A stretch of 64,000 bases of DNA from the NCBI GenBank assembly GCA_021234155.1, contig JAJEKV010000226.1:436001-500000 (forward strand). The letters run 5' to 3'. A program made the position numbers and the translations under genes. The notes under the pieces are model-generated. The model did no database searches. It had not been told where the DNA came from and saw only the letters and a list, made by a program, of their open reading frames with translations. Of this stretch, positions 45,766 to 55,169 are shown piece by piece (within the stretch, counting starts at the first letter, position 1; every line of letters starts with the position of its first letter). This DNA comes from Isoetes taiwanensis. Lineage: Eukaryota; Streptophyta; Lycopodiopsida; Isoetales; Isoetaceae.

Positions 45766-47177
45766 CGGATAATCAGGACATGGTTATTCAGGACAAATGT
45801 CCTCTAAGGTTAATCAGGACATAGGTCCTATATGGTTATTCAAGACAAATGGCCTTTAAGGTTAATCAGGACATAGGTCCTTTAAGGTTAATCAGGACAC
45901 ATGTCCCTTGAGGTTAATCAGGTCACAGGTCCTATATGGTTATTCAGGACAAATGGCCTTTAAGGTTAATCAGGACAAATGTCCTTTAAGGTTAATCAGG
46001 ACATAGGTCCTATATGGTTATTCAAGACAAATGTCCTTTAAGGTTAATCAGGACATAGGTTCTTTAAGGTTAATCAGGACAAATGTCCTTTAAGGTTAAT
46101 CAGGACATAAGTCCTATATGGTTATTCAAGACAAATGTCCTTTAAGGTTAATCAGGACATAGGTCCTTTAAGGTTAATCAGGACACATGTCCCTTGAGGT
46201 TAATCAGGTCACACGGGTCCTATATGGTTATTCGGGACAAATGGCCTTTAAGGTTAATCGGGACAAATCTCCTTTAAGGTTAATCAGGACATAGGTCCTA
46301 TATGGTTATTCAAGACAAATGTCCTTTAAGGTTAATCAGGACATAGGTCCTTTAAGGTTAATCAGGACAAATGTCCTTTAAGGTTAATCAGGACATAGGT
46401 CCTATATGGTTATTCAAGACAAATGTCCTTTAAGGTTAATCAGGACATAGGTCCTTTAAGGTTAATCAGGACAAATGTCCTCTAAGGTTAATCAGGACAT
46501 AGGTCCTTTAAGGTTATTCAGGACAAATGTCCTTTAAGGTTAATCAGGACATAGGTCCTTTAAGGTTAATCAGGACACATGTCCCTTGAGGTTAATCAGT
46601 CACAAAGGTCCTATATGGTTATTCGGGACAAATGGCCTTTAAGGTTAATCAGGACAAATGTCCTTTAAGGTTAATCAGGACATAGGTCCTATATGGTTAT
46701 TCAAGACAAATGTCCTTTAAGGTTAATCAGGACATAGGTCCTTTAAGGTTAATCAGGACAAATGTCCTTTAAGGTTAATCAGGACATAGGTCCTATATGG
46801 TTATTCAAGACAAATGTCCTTTAAGGTTAATCAGGACATAGGTCCTTTAAGGTTAATCAGGACAAATGTCCTCTAAGGTTAATCAGGACATAGGTCTTTT
46901 AAGGTTATTCAGGACAAATGTCCTTTAAGGTTAATCAGGACATAGGTCCTTTAAGGTTAATCAGGACAAATGTCCTTTAAGGTTAATCAGGACATAGGTC
47001 CTATATGGTTATTCAAGACAAATGTCCTTTAAGGTTAATCAGGACATAGGTCCTTTAAGGTTAATCAGGACAAATGTCCTCTAAGGTTAATCAGGACATA
47101 GGTCCTTTAAGGTTATTCAGGACAAATGTCCTTTAAGGTTAATCAGGACATAGGTCCTTTAAGGTTATTCAGGACAG
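45766..47177. repeat. 26-bp satellite with palindromic core, about 54 units
   Basis: The unit alternates GGTTAATCAGGACATAGGTCC and GGTTAATCAGGACAAATGTCC, each followed by a TTTAA or TATAT spacer. Every unit holds an imperfect palindrome (GGACA...TGTCC). Variant units (TATGGTTATTCAAGACAAA, GGTTAATCAGGTCACA) recur at intervals of several hundred bases, showing higher-order structure. It is inside the MULE, next to the left inverted repeat. Confidence 0.95.
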
Positions 47178-47187
47178 CGGAAGGGGA

Positions 47188-47346
47188 GCTTTCTTCTTCT
47201 TCTTCTCCTAAGAGGAGAAAATTATTGGATGTGCCTTTTGTGCAGGCGTTGCTGATGGCACCTGCGGTAGCTTTCTTCTTCTTCTTCTCCTAAGAGGAGA
47301 AAATTACTGGATGTGCCTTTTGTGCAGGCGTTGCTGATGGCACCTG
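47188..47346 (+). repeat. Tandem duplication of the leader of the acidic ORF
   Basis: A unit of about 80 bases, from AGCTTTCTTCTTC to TGATGGCACCTG, is present twice with one clear base difference. Each unit encodes SSSSSPKRRKLLDVPFVQALLMAP in one frame. Only the second copy stays in frame with the ORF that follows. Confidence 0.8.
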
Positions 47347-47633
47347 GTAATTCCGGGCCATTTGAGGAGTCAGAGGCAGAAGCCTCCATGGATTACTCTG
47401 ATTCGTCTTCCTCCGCCTCCTCTGATTCATCTGACTACACCTCCTGTGAGGAGGAGGAGGCCTTAGAAGACTCTAAGTCTTCTGAGGCCTTTTTTGACGT
47501 GCCTTCTTCTGAGGAGTCCGAGGAAGAGGGAATTGAAGATCAGGAAGTCTCCTCTAAAGCCTCCACTGCAGGTAGCTGTTCTGATTACTCGGAGGATGAA
47601 GCCGAGTTTGAAGAATTGAAGAAGCTTCTCTAA
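47337..47633 (+). CDS. Acidic Ser/Glu-rich small protein inside the MULE
   Basis: The frame is open from just after a TAG near 47269; the first ATG is at 47337, giving about 98 aa. The upstream open part encodes a Ser run followed by PKRRKLLDVPFVQ, a possible nuclear localisation signal, so translation from a spliced upstream exon is also possible (a TGTGCAG acceptor-like site precedes the ATG). The body is dominated by Ser, Glu and Asp (SDSSSSASSDSSDYTS, then CEEEEA) and ends FEELKKLL. No domain is recognised. It lies between oppositely oriented satellite blocks, on the opposite strand to the transposase. It could be a captured host fragment or an accessory ORF of the element. Its 3' region has AATGAAATGA after a poly-T tract. 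Confidence 0.4.
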   Translation: MAPGNSGPFEESEAEASMDYSDSSSSASSDSSDYTSCEEEEALEDSKSSEAFFDVPSSEESEEEGIEDQEVSSKASTAGSCSDYSEDEAEFEELKKLL

Positions 47634-47819
47634 CCTCTCTAAGCTCTTTTTTTGGTGCATAATGTGCCTTTTGTTATCTTGGGATCCCTCTGGTACATTC
47701 TGTACATGTTAATCGCCTGCGGGCGTTTTTTTTTTTTTAATGAAATGACTTCTTTTTTGAAAATTATTCTTGTCATTTGGTTTTTTAGGTATAAAGCAGT
47801 TTAGTTGAACAACAAGAAG

Positions 47820-47930
47820 TTCTAAAAGGACCTATGTCTTGATTAACCCCAGGACCTATGTCTTGATTAACCCCAGGACCTATGTCCTGATTAAACATGA
47901 CTAGATTAAACATGTCCTGATTAACTCTTG
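47820..47930. repeat. Inverted remnant of the 26-bp satellite
   Basis: Four to five units read as the complement of the main array (GGACCTATGTCYTGATTAA). A further weak trace lies at about 50160-50225 near the right inverted repeat (GGGATTAACCACCTATGTC). So related units sit on both sides of the element's coding region in opposite orientation. Confidence 0.75.
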
Positions 47931-47941
47931 ACAAATCAATT

Positions 47942-49990
47942 TCACTCTTGAATCTGGCTCTCACATTCCCGTGAGAACACACTAACACCAACAGTCTTCA
48001 TCCTCTTCTTGGTACCCTCCACAAAGGGAACTGGTCTAGCCAATGTTTTGCCATTGAAGTCCTCTACCACTTGTAGACTTGGGGTTGATCTCATGGTTAG
48101 TGTACTGCTCATTAACCTCTCCAACTTCAAACTAACTTCACGTAACAGGAAGTCAGCTTGCAATGCCAATTGAGGGGTAGTAGATATGGTAGAGGCAATA
48201 TGGGAAATAGTGGCATGGATGCTAGCTTGCAAGTTCGGAGTTGTTGTCTTGGGAAGGCTTTCCTCCTCACAAATATCATCAGCCACCAATGTGTCACCTT
48301 CAATGTCATCCTCACCATTGAAGGTAATAGTATGGATAGGATCATCATCATATGCCTCCCCAAAATACCTCAAGTTCTCTAAACCGCCAGCTTGAGAGCC
48401 ATGTAGAGTTCCACACACTCTTAAAATGTCCTCCTCCTTGTATTTGGCCATCATTTGGATCACTTTCACTTGGTGCTTGCACATGTTGCCTTTCATCCCC
48501 CATGGACAATCACAAGAAGACCAATGCTCGTGGGCAACATCCACTAGGTAAGGCATAGCTTCTCTATCCTCGGCCCATGCATCCATATTTTGACTCCACA
48601 CTACGCTCTACCCGGCCTTGAAATCCAACCATTTGGATGCCCCTCGTGCGGAATGACTCTTGCACCTATGATTCTTTGTTTCAACAATGTGCTCTGTTTC
48701 CTATTCACTTTGAACCCTTCATCTTTCTTGAACCTATCATATAACAAATGGGTCTCCAATCTACAAGTCAATATGTATATCAACCAATCAATTCTCCTTC
48801 CTCTTAAAGCATGCTTTGACAAACCTAGCCTTCTCTTCATCGGTTATGATATGCCTCTTTGTAAGCATTTGTCTCACGGTTGGCATGAGGATACATCCTT
48901 ATGGCAATGATCCAATGGGTGATATTATTGGTCCAAACCCTATTCATGTACTTGATCAACCTCTTCCACCCTTTGTACTTAACCTTGAATTCATCTAGAA
49001 GCCTTAATGCCTCTCTTCTACATTCTTCCATGTATTCCTTACCAAACCTTCCATCTCCATCAACATGTGTGCCATACATAATATGGCGAGATCTTTGAAC
49101 ATCTCACCCCTGATCTTCTTGTTCTTCACTCGCTTAAGAAGGAATTTCATCCAGTTTCTTGAACATGCCAAATGCACAAGCGTATTCTAGCTTGGGGCCA
49201 AACCTCTTCCAATGAGTTGATTTCAGCCTTGGCATCATCAACAATGAAACAAGAGGGCTTCCAAGTCGGGTCTACATGGTGGATGTGCTCTTTCATAGCA
49301 AGAAGCCATGGTTTGATATCCTCCCGGAGTGACTAGAGAGAGAACCCAACAAATGGGGACACCATTGCCATGGCTATCAATTAATGGGGCTATAGCAATG
49401 GTCATTTGTTTTGAAGGTAGAGTCCATGGCCACAAAGCATTCTCTCTACCGTGCTCCAACAAAAATTTTTCTTTGGAAAGGAGTCATGATACCCAAGACA
49501 AAAGGAACTCCCTCTTGATAGATAAAAACCTTTGCCCGCATGTAGCTCCACCCACATCCTTATACTTAGAGCAACATCTTCGTGGAGCATCCAAGTATCC
49601 TTGGCAACCTTTGAGAGAGGTTGTGAAGGTCGTCCATGTCAAGAAATTGATCTCTAGTCTTCTCACAATTGGGATCCATTCTCTTCTTCAAGGCCCACTC
49701 CTCTTCATCTTTGTCGGTGAGACCTCTTGGGGTATGATTCTTAAGTAGGAGGTTCCTAGCCCAAGCCCTCTTCTCCATAGACAACCAAGGGGCAACTTCA
49801 TGCACGGTCTTCACGCATTCAGGGATCATGTGTCCCATGGCAGATTTTCCCATGTACATCAATATGCTCCATCACATGGTGCGTGATCTTAGTGCATAGG
49901 GGGTTCGGTATAGTTGCTTCCGCGGTGAAATGACACTGCACCCCCGCTTGATACTCATTCCCTTTGTCTTTTCTTGTAGTGGGATCATCT
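47942..49990 (-). pseudogene. MULE transposase, multiply frameshifted
   Basis: The minus strand carries, in order: HTPRGLTDKDEEEW (about 49730); AMDSTFKTN (about 49420), the MULE catalytic-Asp strand; GNGVPICWVLS; FIVDDAKAEINSLEEVWPQ then RLCIWHV (about 49240-49160), the second Asp and the C..WH box; and near the end SSCDCPWGMKGNMCKH (about 48515-48470), a CxCx(n)CxH SWIM zinc finger. Together these define a Mutator-type (MuDR-like) DDE transposase, which excises and reinserts elements by binding their inverted repeats. At least five frame changes separate the pieces, so no full protein can be made. A C-terminal part after SWIM (48450-47942) is open and acidic to Ser-rich. Confidence 0.85.
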
Positions 49991-50225
49991 TTCTTGGCTT
50001 CAGCGACAAGGGCCTTCGTTGTCTTGCTTTTTACTTCCGAGCTTGGTTGCGCAAATCTTTTGGCCCATAACTACACCAATATCTACAACAACAAGCCAAT
50101 GTTCGCGACAATAATTTCACACAATAACAGATACACCGAAAAGTCCGGACAAAGCGACTAATGACTATGTCGGGATTAACCACCTATGTCAACCTAAGGA
50201 CCCATAATGGGATTAACCACACCGC

Positions 50226-50809
50226 ACCAACGAAAATCACTTTCGATAATCTTCAAATGGGCGTGCTTTCGTCGACCTTCTTCTTTGCATGATCTCTTCC
50301 CGAGTGGCACGCTTGTAGAAAGTTGTATTACAAACCGGGAACATTTACGCTCCCCTTGATAAAATCGGGAACTCGTGCGTGGGGATATGGCAAAGCATTG
50401 AGCGACAGCGAACGCGGATCTCTGGATTGCTTACCACATTGTGGTGATCTTGATATCCCAGTCCAGTCTTTCCTTGAAAAGGAGCCCGGTGGGAGGTTCT
50501 TTGATGCGGATTAGGTGCGACCTCACGAAGTAAACAAAGACGGAATCGATTGGGGATGCTAGTTAATTGCTTTTAATCTTTCAAAACTATACAAAACCGG
50601 AGTTATAACCACACACGCAATACATCCGGATCCGCGAGTCCGCCTCCATCGCCGGACTTAGAGGATGAATGGTGCCGCCCCTCCTTTAGCAAGCCAGAAC
50701 AGTATCACCCGTAACACCCATAAGGGAAATTCAATTTCCTCTTCAAAATTGACCGAATCCGGCGTGAGAGGTATATCTAACTTGAAATCTATTTTTGTAT
50801 TTAATGATC
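50226..50809. other. MULE right subterminal region, no clear gene
   Basis: The frame at 50323-50514 (+) encodes 63 residues (ending FLEKEPGGRFFDAD) that I do not recognise. It is richer in GC than the flanks of the element and may be a captured fragment. Confidence 0.35.
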
Positions 50810-51099
50810 TGATTCGAGTGGTGTGAGGCATGTACCTGATGTACCTTTGTGGCAGGATTGTACCATTGTGGCAGGAATGAGAGAATGTGGATTTAATGAA
50901 AGATTGGCATGGATGGGTGATGATCCATGCGGGTATGCCATGCAGCGACGTTGAATGAGGCATGGGTTGAGGATCCCCAGCATGCCATGGGGATCGGATG
51001 GGATCAGATGGGATGGGGGTGGCTGATTTCGGAAGTCCGGAAAAACCACTGCAGATTTGTCCGGATAAACCACATCCCGGATGATATATACGGACTTCC
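50810..51099 (-). repeat. MULE right terminal inverted repeat
   Basis: Complement of the left repeat. The tip at 51091-51099 is CGGACTTCC, followed directly by the GTACAGCAT target duplication. Compared with the left copy it has about 24 extra bases inside, near 50880-50905. Confidence 0.93.
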
Positions 51100-51108
51100 G
51101 TACAGCAT

Positions 51109-52324
51109 GAAATCCCGTTTCAATGCAACTCCTCTGTTAATTGTTCCTGCCTTGAATGATAAGATTGAAATGGCCAGTTCTGATATTCTTCTAAGCACTT
51201 GGCAATTGCAAGAGGGTTGGACTAAAAGATCCTAGACTGATTCCAAAAAGGGCAGCCACAATTCTGTTGTTGCTCTCAATATAACAACTTTGTTGTCAGG
51301 TGTCCTTGGGCTTGCTAGTTTAGCCGAGATCGGTTTTAACGTTGTAGAAAGAGGGGAAGCATACATAGACATCCCACCAGAAGCTCCACTCCTTTGCATG
51401 GATCCCTGTAATGTTAGTTTAGGAACAAGTTGATCACATGGGCGGCCGTTTAGGTGCCAACTCTCTGTGAATGAGAATGATTTTTTATCGTCCACTGTGA
51501 GAGGAGTACTAGATGTCCCAAATTTCTTAAAGTAATTCGTTAATGAGAATCGCCATTAAAGATTGCCATAATTTTCAAAAATTTTCCATTTGTATTTTAT
51601 TTCTGTATTTACATTCAATGAATCCATATCTATATCCCAACTCCATCTATTCTTTTCGTTCTCATCGAAGGTAATGCCGCAGCTCATAACCATTCCTCCA
51701 TACTTTCCTAACTCTAAGAGAACTTATGCAATATATTGGACTTAGTAATCTTTAGAAACATGTTCACCATCAAGATAAAAAGAAATGTATTCTAATAGCA
51801 ATAGTAACCACTAGCTTGCTATTATCAATTAAGCATTGTATTGTGAAATATTCAAATTAGGGGTAGAACATAAGAACACTCGGCATAATCATGGGCTCAA
51901 CTCTCAAGCGAGTCGGCAAGAAAAAATCTTCACATCGGCCTTAGTCGCCGCAATAAATTTCTTGTAGGTTTAAGGATTACATAAAGGGATTGCTAAAAAA
52001 TTGATCCCCACATACAATGTCATATGTGGTGTTGGACTTTATCTAGCTTTTAGGCGAAGTTGCTAAAACATAAACAAAGGTATGGATTTAAAGGAAAGAT
52101 TGATATATTTATTATGATGCTAAATGATCATGAAATATGCTCGTCTATAGTTTTTGAAATCTAGATGTTACATAATCTTGTTTGTTATAATTATTTAAAG
52201 CAAAAAAGGCAAGAAACGTTGAGAGGCCAAACACAAGATCCAAAGCATAGAACTTATCAGGGATCAATAAGACAAGGACAGTTCAGACATTCTAGACAAA
52301 AATTGTAGCAACCAAAAGAAATTA
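51109..52324. other. No gene seen
   Basis: Original flank of the MULE insertion. The first 400 bases contain a weak minus-strand frame (51495-51232) with [18 protein letters not shown] that could be retrotransposon or genic debris. The rest is AT-rich with no signal. Confidence 0.4.
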
Positions 52325-52500
52325 AGATAAGATAAGATAAGATAAGATAAGATAAGATAAGATAAGATAAGATAAGATAAGATAAGATAAGATAAGATAA
52401 GATAAGATAAGATAAGATAAGATAAGATAAGAATTTTAACATCCACGGAGACTACCAAGAGACATGGGAGATACAATAAATAGGGACATTAAGCCCACAA
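52325..52500 (-). repeat. Short LINE 3' end with (TTATC)n tail
   Basis: About 108 bases (52325-52432) are a near-perfect GATAA pentanucleotide array. On the minus strand the array directly follows GTAGTCTCCGTGGATGTTAA, the same terminal sequence that precedes the (TATTC)n tail at 53690. So the microsatellite looks like the 3' tail of a severely truncated LINE copy. Confidence 0.7.
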
Positions 52501-53325
52501 TTAGACTGCCAATGCAAGGAACAGAAGACCAATGATCTTGAATTACAGCCGTGCTTCCTCAATGAACTGCTCATTTCTTTTTATGTCATGCTTCCCTCAC
52601 CTTGCCTAACTCTTTGCAGAGTTCTAGAGTGAGGTCTTCCTAGATTGAAAACTAGTGTCTTGTTGACATAGAGTGAGATCTTCCTGGACTGAAAACTAGC
52701 GTCCTTCAGGTCACTACTGCGCCGCATAGAAAGGGTGTCTCTAAATTGCACTAGAAGATGTCAAGAGTGATTTGGTCAGGCTGGTCCTACTCTAGTAACA
52801 GATATAATGATCTCTGCTTGTTATGTGCATGAGCTCCGTGAGAGCTCGTGCCATCTGATCCATATCTGAGCAATCCTCCCTTTTGGCAACTCAAGTCTCA
52901 TGATGATACGTCACATATGTATGTATCAGCTTGCGAAGTGTCATGATGCAATAGGTGTTCATGGAAGGTTGCGTAGACATCTCTACCATCTTCACTATAT
53001 TTTGTGTCGCAGCCATTGGCTCAAGTGCAAGAGGTTGCTTATATATAGTGTTGGCGAATTCTGCAACATGTTTATTACATAGTTAGTGCGCTGAACGGAG
53101 CTCAGAATTGCTAAAAACAATTGAGTAGAAGATAGTAAGTGATTGAAGCCAATGGCTGGTATCCAAGACTACAATCGAATAGACCTTCTAAAAATCTTGC
53201 TATAAAGACATCTAAACAATTAATTTCATGCAAATATAACTTTTTGGGTCTTAGACCTCACTAATACATGCAGAACGCTCCAATTAAGGATATGAGAGTT
53301 TTGCATAATCCAAATGTGCTGTTTA
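52501..53325. other. No gene seen
   Basis: Includes a doubled block (GAGTGAGGTCTTCCTAGATTGAAAACTAG-like) at about 52630-52700. Nothing coding. Confidence 0.45.
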
Positions 53326-53645
53326 CTAGACTAACTCCAAAGAGAGAGTGTAGCAGACCCTAGAGAGAGACCATAGGCAAAAACATGAGAGGGAGATGGT
53401 AGACAAGGTGCCAATTAAGGATACGAGAGTTTCGCATAATCCAAATGCTCGGTTTAGTGGACTATCTCCAAAGAGAGAGTGTAGAAACCCTAGAGAGAGA
53501 CCATATGCGCGGTTTAGTGGACTAACTCCAAAGAGAGAGTGTAGAAACCCTAGAGAGAGACCATAGGCAAAAATCTGAGAGGGAGATGGTAGGCAAGATG
53601 CTAAAAAGTGACCGTAGGCAAAAATCCTCGGGAGAGACTGTAAGC
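53326..53645. repeat. Imperfect tandem repeat, three to four units
   Basis: Units contain AATCCAAATGYKCGGTTTA, GGACTAACTCCAAAGAGAGA, GTGTAGAAACCCTAGAGAGA and GACCATAGGCAAAAA, then GAGAGGGAGATGGTAG. Spacing alternates between about 65 and 135 bases because some units lack the last part. The reading frame here is a by-product of the repeat. Confidence 0.8.
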
Positions 53646-53659
53646 AAGGCACCAGTAGG

Positions 53660-54566
53660 AGAAGAAAGAATAGAATAGAATAGAATAGAATAGATTTTTA
53701 TCGTCCACGGAGACTGACTGGCCTATGGGACCCAAACAAAAAGAAGCAAAGCGTGACATCGAGGATTAAAAACCCTCTCCCGCGCTGGTTTTCGGGAAAA
53801 ACCTTAGCGAGCAATAGGTCTGGCGGCATGCCGCATAATTGTGTAGGGCAGGTTCAATACCGCCCCTGAGGAACTGGCGAAAGTCCGTGCATCCATAACC
53901 TCCACGGAGGTATGACCCCAACAAACCCACTGACGCCGTATTCAATAACTCATGCAACGGTTGGCCAGGCACTAGTAATCGAACATATCGCTCTCTGATA
54001 TGGTCAAACAATGGGCAGATCTGGAGGGCATGACATTCATCCTCAATGGCGCCCTGGTGGCAACACTGGCAAAGCCTTTGCTCTCGTGCTTCCCGAGCCC
54101 AACATCCTGTCTCAATGCGGAGGCGATGTGCACCCATGCGAATAGAAGCTATAAGTCTGCGCTTCTTCATGGGCAACTGGGTGTACAAGTACTTGTGTGG
54201 GCCTCTCGTGAGCCCGGGGTTGACTTGCTGCTGATAGTGTGCCAGCTTAACGTGCGTCAGAGCATCTGCACTCCAGAGCTTGCGAAGGAAAGTAGCATCT
54301 AGATACAACTTAAGTGTCTTGTGATCTTTCTTTGTCCTGACATGTACGCATCTGTTTGCCTGTACACCCCAGCGTGAGAACCACTGAGCTTGCTTGTCCT
54401 TCCAGCAGGCTTTCAGGCGTTGGGGACCCATCGCCATGGCCAAAGCAAGGTTGGGCAAACATGTATCACCCATAGCGACCAGCTTCTGGAAGTAAATGAT
54501 ATGGCGTTCCAATGCAACCCGTTGAAGGGGTAGAAAACAGAGGATTTCTTGTACCTTTTGGCCCAT
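53660..54566 (-). mobile_element. LINE ORF2 C-terminal end with (TATTC)n tail
   Basis: A 266-codon open frame (54566-53766). RLIASIRMGAHRLRIETGCWA followed by RLCQCCHQGAIEDECHALQICP matches, by pattern, the zinc-binding tail of LINE ORF2 (LRxGxHxLRxETGRW...C..C...EDExHxLxxC). Fifty-odd bases after the stop, the minus strand reads CAGTCTCCGTGGACGATAAA and then a TATTC pentanucleotide array. The frame begins with an ATG but is surely 5'-truncated, since no reverse transcriptase core is present. It is uninterrupted to its end. Confidence 0.7.
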
Positions 54567-55169
54567 TATGCATTACCAAGCTTATTCATAACGTCATGTG
54601 GATTGGCTCCAAATACTCAATCCTCTACATTAAAGGATATTTGTATGTCTAGCATATGCAGATACAATAAGATTTGAATCAGCTTTTAAACATGCATTCA
54701 CTTCAATTGTTTTTATGGCCGAGGTATTAGTCAATACAATGCGCGCAATGATAGTGATACCTTTGACAATTTGAAGCACCGAAGCTTAGAACTTGGAGCA
54801 ATTACTTAGTAACAATTTCATAATTTCTAAAAATACATAGACCAATATTACCTCTGATGAGGCGCCATCTTAAAAGCAATAGTTTGCAATGACTACCTAA
54901 CTTTATTGTTTTTCAATCCTTTAATCGGTAGAGAAAGGAGACTACAGAAGAATAATAAAATATAATACAAGCAAATGTTACATTGTTGATGAAATAGCAG
55001 GTCCAACCTGCAGAAAAAAAGCAAAAGAAACTACATAGTATTCTTCCACACTAAAATCCATCTGCTTGGGATGAACTGCTTGTCCTATTCCTCAACTCTA
55101 AATATAGAGAGAAGAGGAGGTGCAATGACTCAACCCGGCTCTTATACCTGATGCAAGTAACATATTAGG
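54567..55169. other. No gene seen
   Basis: AT-rich spacer between the LINE and the IFT46 relic. Nothing recognisable. Confidence 0.45.

Larger units (their letters stand above)
45349..51108. mobile_element. Complete Mutator-like element (MULE) with 9-bp target duplication
   Basis: The element runs from 45358 to 51099 (5742 bp). It is flanked by a perfect 9-bp direct duplication, GTACAGCAT, at 45349-45357 and 51100-51108, the hallmark target-site length of MULEs. Its ends are long inverted repeats starting GGAAGTCCGTATATATC. Inside are a 26-bp satellite, an acidic plus-strand ORF, inverted remnants of the satellite on the other side, and a minus-strand MULE transposase. The intact duplication and close similarity of the ends suggest a fairly recent insertion, although the transposase frame is broken. 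Confidence 0.93.

Noticed and set aside
45766-47177. Regular 26-bp repeats that might suggest a CRISPR array
   Set aside because: The units are directly abutting with no unique spacers, in a eukaryotic transposon.
47716-47742. Rho-independent terminator
   Set aside because: The shape fits, but the genome is plant-like, with introns and a TATA box; kept only as a low-interest observation.
52257-52476. Frames encoding repeated LSYLI
   Set aside because: They are translations of the GATAA microsatellite.
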